A DNA stretch of 5,140 nucleotides from CAZJLP01 sp964546955 (GTDB lineage: Bacteria; Verrucomicrobiota; Verrucomicrobiia; Opitutales; Opitutaceae). The number at the start of each line of letters is the position of its first letter. Within the stretch, counting starts at the first letter, position 1. Below, piece after piece: positions 1 to 5,140 of the stretch. Below the pieces are notes generated by a model. That model searched no databases, was not told the origin of the DNA, and saw nothing but the letters and a program-made list of their open reading frames with translations. The DNA is taken from the NCBI GenBank assembly GCA_964546955.1, contig CAZJLP010000105.1, positions 1 through 5,140 of the forward strand. Direction: 5' to 3'. A program made the translations under genes and the position numbers.

Positions 1-29
1 TCGTCGTCAGTGACGATATGGTGCACCTG

Positions 30-53
30 CGATCGAGCTGCGTAGCTGGATCG
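30..53. other. Stem-loop in the 3' flank
   Basis: CGATC (30-34) pairs with GATCG (49-53) and AGCT (36-39) pairs with AGCT (44-47), with one G-G mismatch (35/48) and a GCGT loop. No T-run follows on either strand. Its role is unknown; it could be a transcription or decay signal or chance. Bases 1-80 otherwise hold no gene I can support; short open frames exist but match nothing I know. Confidence 0.35.
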
Positions 54-80
54 AATCCAATCACGAGCTGAGACCACCCG

Positions 81-110
81 CGGCGAGTCCGGAGGCCTCG
101 CCCTACCTTC
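81..110. repeat. Single REP-like hairpin repeat downstream of the formyltransferase gene
   Basis: This stretch matches the reverse complement of 3443-3470 at about 26 of 28 bases, sharing CGAGTCC, GAGGCCTCGCCCTACCT and their spacing. It folds as GGCGAG (82-87), a 9-base loop, then CTCGCC (97-102). There is no T-run on the minus strand after it, so it is not a standard intrinsic terminator, although the hairpin could protect the 3' end of the message. The rest of 111-179 shows nothing recognisable. Confidence 0.65.
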
Positions 111-179
111 AAAAACGCATCTGCACCGAGAAAGAAATCAAGATAGAGAATAACGAGAAAGGTTGGGTATCCAAGCCTT

Positions 180-1100
180 TCAGAGAATCTGGCCCACGCG
201 CAATGCAGGAGTGTCGCCCCCTGACAGCTTCCACTCCGTCTTGGTCAACTCGATCGCTCCATTCCCGGTCGCAACAACCAAGGGCGTGATCGACAACACC
301 TCGCCCGGCTTCCCAGTCCGCCCATGGGCAGCCGGGCTGTACGTTTCCGCCCACCAGACCATCAGACGAGACGCTCCTACATCGGTGAAGGCGCCAGGGT
401 AAGGGTCCGTCACGGCGCGAATCAAATTGAAGATCTGCGCCGACGATTGCTCCCAGTCGATCCGGCCATCCTCGGGTTTTCGACCGCTAAAATACGTCGC
501 CTGGCGGTCATCTTGGGGCGTTTCTTTCGCAGTCCCAGCGAGCAGCGCGTCAATCTGACGGGACAACACCTCGCGAGCGAGGGGCATCACTTTCCGGAAA
601 ACCTGTTCGGCCGTATCGCGCGGTCCGATCGCCACGCCAGCTTGATCGACAATCGCCCCGGCATCCGGTTTTTTCACCATGCGATGCAGGGTCATGCCGC
701 ATTCCTCGGCGCCGTGAACAATCGCCCAATTGACGGGGGCGCGCCCCCGGAATTTAGGCAGCAACGATCCGTGCATGTTGAACGCTCCGAGCGGGGCGAG
801 CTCGAGCACCTTGGTGCTGATCATGTGCCGATAATAAACTGACAGGATTAGGTCCGGCTTCATTGCGCGCACGCGCTCGATCCATTCGGGCGTATTGACC
901 GAGTCCGGGGTGTGCACGGGAATCCCCTTCTCCTCTGCCGCGAGGGCCGGAGTCTTGAACCAGATTTTTTCGTTCGGGTTGTCCTCGTGCGTGATCAAGC
1001 CGATCACGTTGTCTCCGCGAGAGAGGAGCAAATCGAGGCACGTATACCCGACTTCACTGTAGCCGAAGAAAAGAATGCGGGGTTTTGCAGCGGAAAACAT
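180..1100 (-). CDS. arnA: UDP-L-Ara4N formyltransferase, stand-alone ArnA N-terminal domain homologue
   Basis: A 306-residue cytosolic enzyme that should formylate UDP-L-Ara4N using 10-formyl-tetrahydrofolate. The formyltransferase fold starts at RILFFGYSEVG (8-18). THEDNPNEK (37-45), LSVYYRHMI (86-94), AFNMHGSLLPKFRGRAPVNW (106-125) and TLHRMVKKPDAGAIV (137-151) match E. coli ArnA almost segment for segment. Asn108, His110 and Asp146 correspond to the catalytic triad (Asn102, His104, Asp140 in E. coli). The C-terminal OB-like subdomain includes RAVTDPYPGAF (228-238) and the PGEVLSITPLVVATGNGAIEL stretch (265-285). E. coli ArnA continues for about 350 residues as an NAD-dependent UDP-glucuronate decarboxylase. 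Here a TGA (182-180) ends the protein just after the formyltransferase part, with no decarboxylase sequence downstream in the window. The ATG is only 5 bases from the repeat arm and lacks a Shine-Dalgarno. Methionyl-tRNA formyltransferase is related, but the YYRH and THEDNP features and the neighbours favour ArnA. Confidence 0.88.
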   Translation of the reverse strand: MFSAAKPRILFFGYSEVGYTCLDLLLSRGDNVIGLITHEDNPNEKIWFKTPALAAEEKGIPVHTPDSVNTPEWIERVRAMKPDLILSVYYRHMISTKVLELAPLGAFNMHGSLLPKFRGRAPVNWAIVHGAEECGMTLHRMVKKPDAGAIVDQAGVAIGPRDTAEQVFRKVMPLAREVLSRQIDALLAGTAKETPQDDRQATYFSGRKPEDGRIDWEQSSAQIFNLIRAVTDPYPGAFTDVGASRLMVWWAETYSPAAHGRTGKPGEVLSITPLVVATGNGAIELTKTEWKLSGGDTPALRVGQIL

Positions 1101-1290
1101 ATTTCAACCGCGAATGGACGCGAATGGACGCGAATAGGGAAGACTGGAGATCGAACAAATCGTCCCTATCCGCCGTCCACTTCGCGTTATAGCAATCGAG
1201 AAACGCCGTGTCAGAACCCCCAACTGGAGGCGAGGCGGCGTCGCTGCGCTGCGGAAATCGCGTCCATTCGTGTCCATTCGCGGTTAAAAT
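1101..1290. repeat. Inverted-repeat-bounded intergenic element (MITE-like) between arnC and the formyltransferase gene
   Basis: Two 35-base arms, 1101-1135 and 1256-1290, are inverted copies pairing at 32 of 35 positions by my count (mismatches at 1105/1286, 1120/1271 and 1134/1257). Each arm reads AACCGCGAATGGAC then a second and third GCGAAT-like unit. The 120-base interior (1136-1255) shows no gene I recognise. The element runs from the last base of the arnC stop codon to the base next to the formyltransferase ATG, so nothing else occupies this spacer. In the minus-strand transcript the arms could form a long stem holding the arnC stop codon. No target-site duplication is evident. Whether it is mobile is inference from the structure. 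Confidence 0.75.
1109..1138. repeat. Three tandem copies of a 10-base unit, CGCGAATGGA
   Basis: The unit occurs at 1109-1118, 1119-1128 and 1129-1138; the third copy diverges at two positions (AGG instead of GGA at its end). The opposite arm (1256-1285) holds the same array in reverse complement with one unit altered (ACGAATGGA). The period is near one helical turn, so it could be a phased protein-binding array, but it may simply be the repeat's own structure. Confidence 0.7.
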
Positions 1291-2237
1291 TATCGGTCTT
1301 TTGGCTCCAGCACATGGCTCACGTGGTAGCGGGCGCGGCCGCGGACCACCTGGTACGTGCGGCCGACGTATTCTCCGATCAGTCCGATCCCGACCATCGT
1401 GACACTGATCAGGAAAAACAGAATGCCGAACAAGGTGAACACACCGCCTTCCTCGGGTCCGAGGATCAGGCGCCGCAGCGCGAGCACCACCACAAGCACG
1501 AAGCTGCCAGCCGCGCAGCCCAGGGCAAAAAGCGTGAACCACTGCAACGGCATTAGAGTAAAGGCCGTGATCAAATCGAAGTTCAGGCGCACCAGCCGGT
1601 AGAAGGAGTAATTGGAAACCCCCGCATGCCGCTCTTCATGCTTCACCGGAACCTCCGCGGGGTTGCTGGCGAAATTGTACGCCAAGGCAGGGATAAAGGT
1701 GTTGATCGCGCCGCTGCGCACGATCGCCTCGACCACCGGACGGCGATAGGCGCGCAGCATGCAGCCCTGGTCGGTCATCTCGATATTGGTCCATTTTTCG
1801 CGGACGTAGTTGATCGTCCGCGATGCCCAGGTCCGGAAAAGGCTGTCCTGCCGATTGAGACGGTAACCGCCCACATAGTCGTGGCCGGCTGCGATCTTTT
1901 CGAGCAGCTTCGGGATTTCCTCGGGGGGGTTCTGGAGATCGGCGTCGAGCGTGACGACGACCTCGCCCCTGACCCGTTCGAATGCCGCCATGATGGCCAT
2001 GTGCTGGCCGTAATTCGAGTTGAACTCGATTACACACGTGTGGCCCGGCCGGGCAGCGTGCTGAGCCGCCAACAGGGCTCGCGACTTATCCGCACTTCCG
2101 TCGTTGGTGAACACGACTTCGAACGAACGCCCCGTCGCGTCGAGCACGGGGTACAATCGCTGAAACAGAAGCGGTAGATTCGCTTCCTCGTTGTAGACGG
2201 GTATGACGACCGACAGTTCGACCGACTCCGCTTTCAT
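1290..2237 (-). CDS. arnC: ArnC-like undecaprenyl-phosphate Ara4FN transferase (GT2, membrane-anchored)
   Basis: A 315-residue protein, near the 322 of E. coli ArnC. It is predicted to transfer 4-formamido-4-deoxy-L-arabinose from UDP to undecaprenyl phosphate on the cytoplasmic face. The GT2 GT-A domain shows VVIPVYNEE (10-18), NDGS (45-48), NYGQHMAIMAAF (75-86), DADLQNPPEEIP (98-109, with the metal-binding DxD), NRQDS (128-132) and DQGCMLRAYRR (156-166). Two C-terminal membrane helices follow (about 230-255 and 266-289), separated by RLILGPEEGGVFTLF, then GLIGEYVGRTY (285-295). This is the ArnC/DPM1-like layout, and the NYGQH, DADLQNPPEEIP, GCMLRAYRR and GLxGEYxGR stretches are closer to ArnC than to generic dolichol-phosphate mannose synthases. 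The start codon sits in the 4-base ATGA overlap with arnB, so translational coupling is likely; there is no separate Shine-Dalgarno. The TAA stop (1292-1290) touches the outer edge of the inverted-repeat element. Confidence 0.9.
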   Translation of the reverse strand: MKAESVELSVVIPVYNEEANLPLLFQRLYPVLDATGRSFEVVFTNDGSADKSRALLAAQHAARPGHTCVIEFNSNYGQHMAIMAAFERVRGEVVVTLDADLQNPPEEIPKLLEKIAAGHDYVGGYRLNRQDSLFRTWASRTINYVREKWTNIEMTDQGCMLRAYRRPVVEAIVRSGAINTFIPALAYNFASNPAEVPVKHEERHAGVSNYSFYRLVRLNFDLITAFTLMPLQWFTLFALGCAAGSFVLVVVLALRRLILGPEEGGVFTLFGILFFLISVTMVGIGLIGEYVGRTYQVVRGRARYHVSHVLEPKDR

Positions 2238-3394
2238 CGTTTTTGGTGAGTCAAAAGCACAGTAGTAAGCTCGCTCACGACGCGAGTCACGTCTGCTTCC
2301 GTCATCGCCGGGAACAACGGGAGGGTCATGATGTTGCGACCCACATACTCCGCGAGTGGAAGATCACCCTCCTTCCATCCAAAGCCGCGATAGAGTTTAA
2401 ACAAATGGATGGCGGGGTAGTGCAAGCCGATGCCGACTCCGGCCGCCTGCATCTTTGCCATGACTTCGGCGCGCTTGAGCGTCAGACGCTCTTCGGGAAT
2501 CACCACCTGAAACATGTGCCAGTTGCTTTGCGTAAAATCCGCGATCGGGAGCCGCAATCCAAGCCCGCGCACCGCAGGAGTATCGAGCTGGGAGAAATAG
2601 AACCGGGCCAGCTCCCGCCGCTTGGCGGTGATCCTCTCCAAATGCGGCCACTGGCCCAAACCCACTCTCGCGGCGACATCCGTCAGATTGTACTTTCCGC
2701 CGACAACCTCGACCTCCATTCCGTCCAATCCCGTGCGAACAACGCCTTGGAGGCGATACTGCTCCGCCAGCTTCGCTTCGCGCTCATCGTTCAGCACCAG
2801 GCATCCGCCCTCGATCGTCGTGAGGTTCTTATTGGCTTGGAAACTGATCGAGACGAAGTCGCCAAAGGACCCGATCCGGCGACCGTTCCAAACGGCGCCC
2901 AGCGACTGAGCGGCATCCTCGACAACGCGAAGTTTGTGTTTCTTTGCGATGGCGTTGAGGCGATCCCGGTCGACCGGAAGACCGGCCAAGTCGACCGGCA
3001 TGATGGCGCGCGTCGCCGGTGTGATCGCGGCTTCCACCCGATCGAGGTCTATGTTGCGCGTGGCCGGGTCGATCTCTACAAACACGGGCTTCGCCCCGAC
3101 TTCGAGAATCACGTTGCTGGTGGCAACCCACGAGATCGGAGTCGTGATCACCTCGTCGCCCGGACCCACGCCAGCGATCCGGAGCGCAATTTCCATGGTG
3201 CACGTGCCGGAATTGAAAACGCGCACCGGCCGGCCTCCAAAATACTCCGAGAGCTTGGCTTCGAACGCTTTGACTTGCGGACCGGAGGTAATCCACCCAG
3301 ATCGCAGCACCTCGGCGACCCCCGCGATGGTTTCCTCATCGATCGAGGGGCGCGTAAAGGGCAGGAAAGGAACAGCGGGCGGGGCGGCATTCAT
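2234..3394 (-). CDS. arnB: ArnB-like UDP-4-keto-pentose aminotransferase (DegT/DnrJ/EryC1/StrS family)
   Basis: A 386-residue cytosolic PLP enzyme, close to the usual 380-400 residues of ArnB. The predicted reaction is glutamate-dependent amination of UDP-4-keto-L-arabinose to UDP-L-Ara4N. Visible hallmarks are the N-terminal PFTRPSIDEE and SGWITSGP (32-39), the cofactor phosphate region NSGTCTMEIAL (61-71), GDEVITTPISWVATSN (79-94), VVEDAAQSLG with Asp160 at the pyridine-nitrogen position, and SFQANKNLTTIEGG with Lys189 as the Schiff-base lysine. KYNLTD (234-239), GIGLHYPAIH (321-330) and TLPLFPAMTEAD (357-368) follow, all matching E. coli ArnB in order. The family motif PVHYAG reads PVDLAG (133-138), so the usual His is Asp. 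The ATG at 3394 gives the expected N-terminus, but no Shine-Dalgarno is visible (ATCGTCCCT precedes it). Its TGA overlaps the arnC ATG. Assignment to L-Ara4N rather than another 4-amino sugar rests on the neighbours. Confidence 0.88.
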   Translation of the reverse strand: MNAAPPAVPFLPFTRPSIDEETIAGVAEVLRSGWITSGPQVKAFEAKLSEYFGGRPVRVFNSGTCTMEIALRIAGVGPGDEVITTPISWVATSNVILEVGAKPVFVEIDPATRNIDLDRVEAAITPATRAIMPVDLAGLPVDRDRLNAIAKKHKLRVVEDAAQSLGAVWNGRRIGSFGDFVSISFQANKNLTTIEGGCLVLNDEREAKLAEQYRLQGVVRTGLDGMEVEVVGGKYNLTDVAARVGLGQWPHLERITAKRRELARFYFSQLDTPAVRGLGLRLPIADFTQSNWHMFQVVIPEERLTLKRAEVMAKMQAAGVGIGLHYPAIHLFKLYRGFGWKEGDLPLAEYVGRNIMTLPLFPAMTEADVTRVVSELTTVLLTHQKR

Positions 3395-3441
3395 AGGGAC
3401 GATGGTTTAAGGAAGCTGTGAAAACTCGAGTGATAGGGATC

Positions 3442-3590
3442 GAGGTAGGGCGAGGCCTCTGGACTCGTCGTCGTGTGCAGGAGACGTCACGAACCATTCA
3501 GTTTATTGCGCCGAGATGCGCCAAAACGCCAAATGTCCGGCAATGATGCCCGCTTCGACGGCTCACCGAGGACGGTTCGCCCTACCCTCA
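3442..3590. repeat. BIME-like pair of opposed REP-like repeats in the arnT-arnB spacer
   Basis: The ends are inverted copies: GGTAGGGCGA at 3444-3453 and TCGCCCTACC at 3577-3586. Each half is itself an imperfect hairpin. On the left, GGCGAG (3450-3455) faces CTCGTC (3465-3470). On the right, ACCG-AGGA-CGGT lies at 3566-3577 or one base either way, flanked by GGC and GCC. Between them lie about 85 bases with no recognised feature other than two adjacent CGCCAAA units (3519-3533). The pair resembles BIMEs built from REP sequences. Together with flanking sequence it fills the 274-base gap (3395-3668), which contains no supported gene. Confidence 0.65.
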
Positions 3591-3668
3591 AACCCTTTCC
3601 CAGAGGCTTCGTCACAGGAAGGCGGGGAAGCTGCAGCCGCCGAGGACAATCTATATTGTTCAACATTC

Positions 3669-5126
3669 CTACTTGGATATATTCCTGAGCAGCGTGTAGC
3701 GAGGCGTCTCTGCGACCACCGCGCAAGGCAGATTGGCGTCCTCAAAAAAACCCTTCCGATAACGAGTCTGCACCAGCGCATACGCAACCTCCGGCCCTTT
3801 CCACCGCTCCGCGAATGTCCGGGTGTCGATGAACCGGGAAACCGTACGTTCGGGCTCGGCCTTGATGCCAAACCCCAACTCCCCTTCGTAGCCCACCACG
3901 TGAACTTGGCGTTGAAGATAGACAGGGAAATCCTGGAAGTACTCCCCGACGCAGTACACCGCATCACCCGTTCGCAGCTGGGGCTTCAATGCGAGCGCTA
4001 ACGCCTTCGAAGAGCGGGTGTCCACCAGGCCAATTACGAAATTCGTGCTGATCAGAAACGCCCCAAACGCGACCACGACGGCGGCGAGGGCCCGGCGAGC
4101 GTCCCCCCGTCGAGTCAGCACTGCCACAGCCACCGCGCCCGCGCCAAGCAGCCCCGCCAAGACGGGCCGCCACGGCGCGACGACCCCGGACAGGTACGCA
4201 TAACGACGAGAGACGGGGAACGTCATCATCGCTACGGCCAAAAGGGCGGCCAAACCGACAAAGCACCAAAGACCGGTGCGAACACCCTGGGAAAGGCCCG
4301 CGCCGCGCGTGCGCTCAGCCAAATATCGGCCGATCAAGAGGGCCAAAGCCGGGAAGACTGGGGTAATATAAGGCGCCAGCTTCGACTGGGATTTCGAGAA
4401 GAAGAGCAAGATCGTCGCCGTCCACACGATGAAGAACCAAACGGTTGCCCAATCGCGGCGCATCCGGCCACCCTCCAAGTTTGCGCGCAGCGCCTGCGGC
4501 AGGAAAAACGTCCACGGTAACAAACCAGCCAAGAGGACTGGTCCGAAATACCACCAAGGCGCCGTCCGGTCGTGAACGGTCGTAGTGAAGCGGAGGTAGT
4601 GCTCATGGACGAAATAGAAATGAAGGAAATCGGCGTTCGCGCGGGCCGCCATGACATGCCAGGGCGCCGCGATCGCGAGAAATAGCGCGATTCCCGAAAC
4701 CGGATAAAAAGGCCAGAGCAGCCGCCAGCGGTTGAAAGCCAGCACCCACACGAACGCGACCAGGCCGGTGAGGGCGAAACCAATCAGGCCCTTGGTCAGG
4801 GTCGCCAGAGCCATCGCCGCGTAGAATCCCAAAAACAACCACCGACGAGCACTGCCGGCCGGTTTTTGCAGGGCCGCCAGGAATGCAAAAAGCGCGCAGG
4901 CCATGAGCACTCCTACAGCCAAGTCGAGGAGCAGGACTCGGCTAAGGGTGTAATAGAGCAGCATGGTCGCAAGGGTGACACCGGCCCAGAGGCCCGCGCT
5001 TCTCCCAAAAAAGAAACGCCCTGCCGCATACGTCGCCACACAGCCCGCGGCGGCAAACACCGCGCACCAAAATCGAGCGGTCCATTCATTCACGCCGCCG
5101 GCTTCAAATGTCACCGCTGTAAGCCA
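3669..5126 (-). CDS. arnT: ArnT-like lipid A L-Ara4N transferase (GT83/PMT-type), 5'-truncated
   Basis: Likely a polytopic inner-membrane glycosyltransferase that moves L-Ara4N from undecaprenyl phosphate to lipid A on the periplasmic side. Numbering from the GTG at 5114, about eleven hydrophobic segments are visible (for example 15-33, 60-82, 134-152, 188-207, 247-265, 283-300, 315-333, 342-360). Family-like motifs are SRVLLLDLAVG (58-68), LTKGLIG (106-112), YFVHEHYLRF (167-176), APWWYFGPVLLAGLLPW (185-201) and KSQSKLAPYITPVFPALALL (241-260); each has a counterpart at the same place in E. coli ArnT. The first about 80 residues of the family, including the first membrane helix and the acidic periplasmic loop needed for catalysis, are missing. 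Codons 5126-5115 (WLTAV with the GTG) still align with ArnT without a gap, so GTG 5114 is not a true start. An in-frame TAA at 5132-5130 lies inside the terminal palindrome. The stop is TAG at 3671-3669. The general family is clear; the exact acceptor could be another lipid or glycan. Confidence 0.8.
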   Translation of the reverse strand, partial: WLTAVTFEAGGVNEWTARFWCAVFAAAGCVATYAAGRFFFGRSAGLWAGVTLATMLLYYTLSRVLLLDLAVGVLMACALFAFLAALQKPAGSARRWLFLGFYAAMALATLTKGLIGFALTGLVAFVWVLAFNRWRLLWPFYPVSGIALFLAIAAPWHVMAARANADFLHFYFVHEHYLRFTTTVHDRTAPWWYFGPVLLAGLLPWTFFLPQALRANLEGGRMRRDWATVWFFIVWTATILLFFSKSQSKLAPYITPVFPALALLIGRYLAERTRGAGLSQGVRTGLWCFVGLAALLAVAMMTFPVSRRYAYLSGVVAPWRPVLAGLLGAGAVAVAVLTRRGDARRALAAVVVAFGAFLISTNFVIGLVDTRSSKALALALKPQLRTGDAVYCVGEYFQDFPVYLQRQVHVVGYEGELGFGIKAEPERTVSRFIDTRTFAERWKGPEVAYALVQTRYRKGFFEDANLPCAVVAETPRYTLLRNISK

Positions 5127-5140
5127 GGCTTACAGCGGTG
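5112..5140. repeat. Perfect 29-base terminal palindrome at the window edge, probable fold-back artefact
   Basis: CACCGCTGTAAGCC (5112-5125) and GGCTTACAGCGGTG (5127-5140) are exact reverse complements around one central base, 5126. On the minus strand the arm nearest arnT encodes WLTAV in frame and fits ArnT, while the outer arm reads CCG CTG TAA GCC and introduces a stop. Coding homology therefore ends exactly at the axis. A one-base loop cannot form a normal hairpin, and the window stops exactly where the palindrome does, so a fold-back at a contig end is the simplest reading. Confidence 0.8.

Noticed and set aside
4..16. Small palindrome TCGTCA-G-TGACGA near the left edge, recalling the right-edge palindrome
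   Set aside because: The arms are only 6 bases, it does not reach the window end, and no gene frame is interrupted, so chance is adequate.
40..65. tRNA T-arm-like GGATCGAATCC
   Set aside because: No acceptor stem, anticodon arm or D arm can be fitted around it.
1101..1290. CRISPR array
   Set aside because: The repeats are two inverted arms with 10-base internal units and no regular spacers; no cas gene is present.
912..1556. Plus-strand and minus-strand open frames crossing the 1101-1290 spacer
   Set aside because: They run through the repeat arms and opposite or out of frame with arnC and the formyltransferase gene; the translations look like GC-rich shadow sequence.
2243..3421. Plus-strand open frame of 392 residues opposite arnB
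   Set aside because: It mirrors arnB codons, has low-complexity Arg/His/Asp-rich composition and no known motif; the minus-strand frame is a full aminotransferase.
3495..3540. Possible minus-strand promoter for arnB (TTGGCG then an AATAAA-like box about 18 bases on)
   Set aside because: The match to a sigma-70 consensus is weak and lies inside repeat-associated sequence.
3621..3659. Possible terminator after arnT (GGCGG...CCGCC and ACAAT-CTAT-ATTGT)
   Set aside because: The stems are only 5 bases each and no T-run follows on the minus strand.
3516..4001. Plus-strand open frame of 161 residues covering the arnT 3' end and spacer
   Set aside because: It overlaps the well-supported ArnT C-terminus on the other strand and the repeat-bearing spacer, with no recognisable domain.

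Overview
All four recognisable genes lie on the minus strand. Read right to left, they form a nearly complete set for making and transferring 4-amino-4-deoxy-L-arabinose (L-Ara4N), the sugar that masks lipid A phosphates and confers resistance to polymyxins and cationic peptides. They are an ArnT-like membrane glycosyltransferase (truncated at the right edge), an ArnB-like PLP aminotransferase, an ArnC-like undecaprenyl-phosphate glycosyltransferase, and a stand-alone homologue of the N-terminal formyltransferase domain of ArnA. I identified these by recalling the E. coli Arn proteins and comparing motifs by eye; no database search was run.

Layout: 1-179 is 3' flank of the formyltransferase gene, with a small hairpin and a REP-like hairpin repeat but no gene I can support. 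180-1100 is the formyltransferase. 1101-1290 is an inverted-repeat element that fills the gap to arnC almost exactly. 1290-2237 is arnC, which overlaps arnB (2234-3394) by 4 bases (ATGA). 3395-3668 is a 274-base spacer holding two opposed copies of the same REP-like repeat. 3669-5126 is arnT, lacking its N-terminus. 5112-5140 is a perfect 29-base palindrome that ends the window and breaks the arnT frame.

How the genes work together, from the E. coli pathway: ArnB makes UDP-L-Ara4N from the 4-keto sugar, the formyltransferase N-formylates it, ArnC loads Ara4FN onto undecaprenyl phosphate, and ArnT transfers the deformylated sugar to lipid A outside the inner membrane. The ArnA decarboxylase domain, Ugd, the ArnD deformylase and the ArnE/F flippase are not in the window.

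Organism: a GC-rich Gram-negative bacterium, since the pathway needs lipid A. The split arnA, the different gene order, the lack of Shine-Dalgarno sequences at visible starts and the repeat-filled spacers argue against an enterobacterium. The spacer motifs (GGTAGGGCGAGGC and AACCGCGAATGGACGCGAAT) resemble dispersed repeats I associate with environmental Verrucomicrobiota. That placement is an inference from memory and is tentative.
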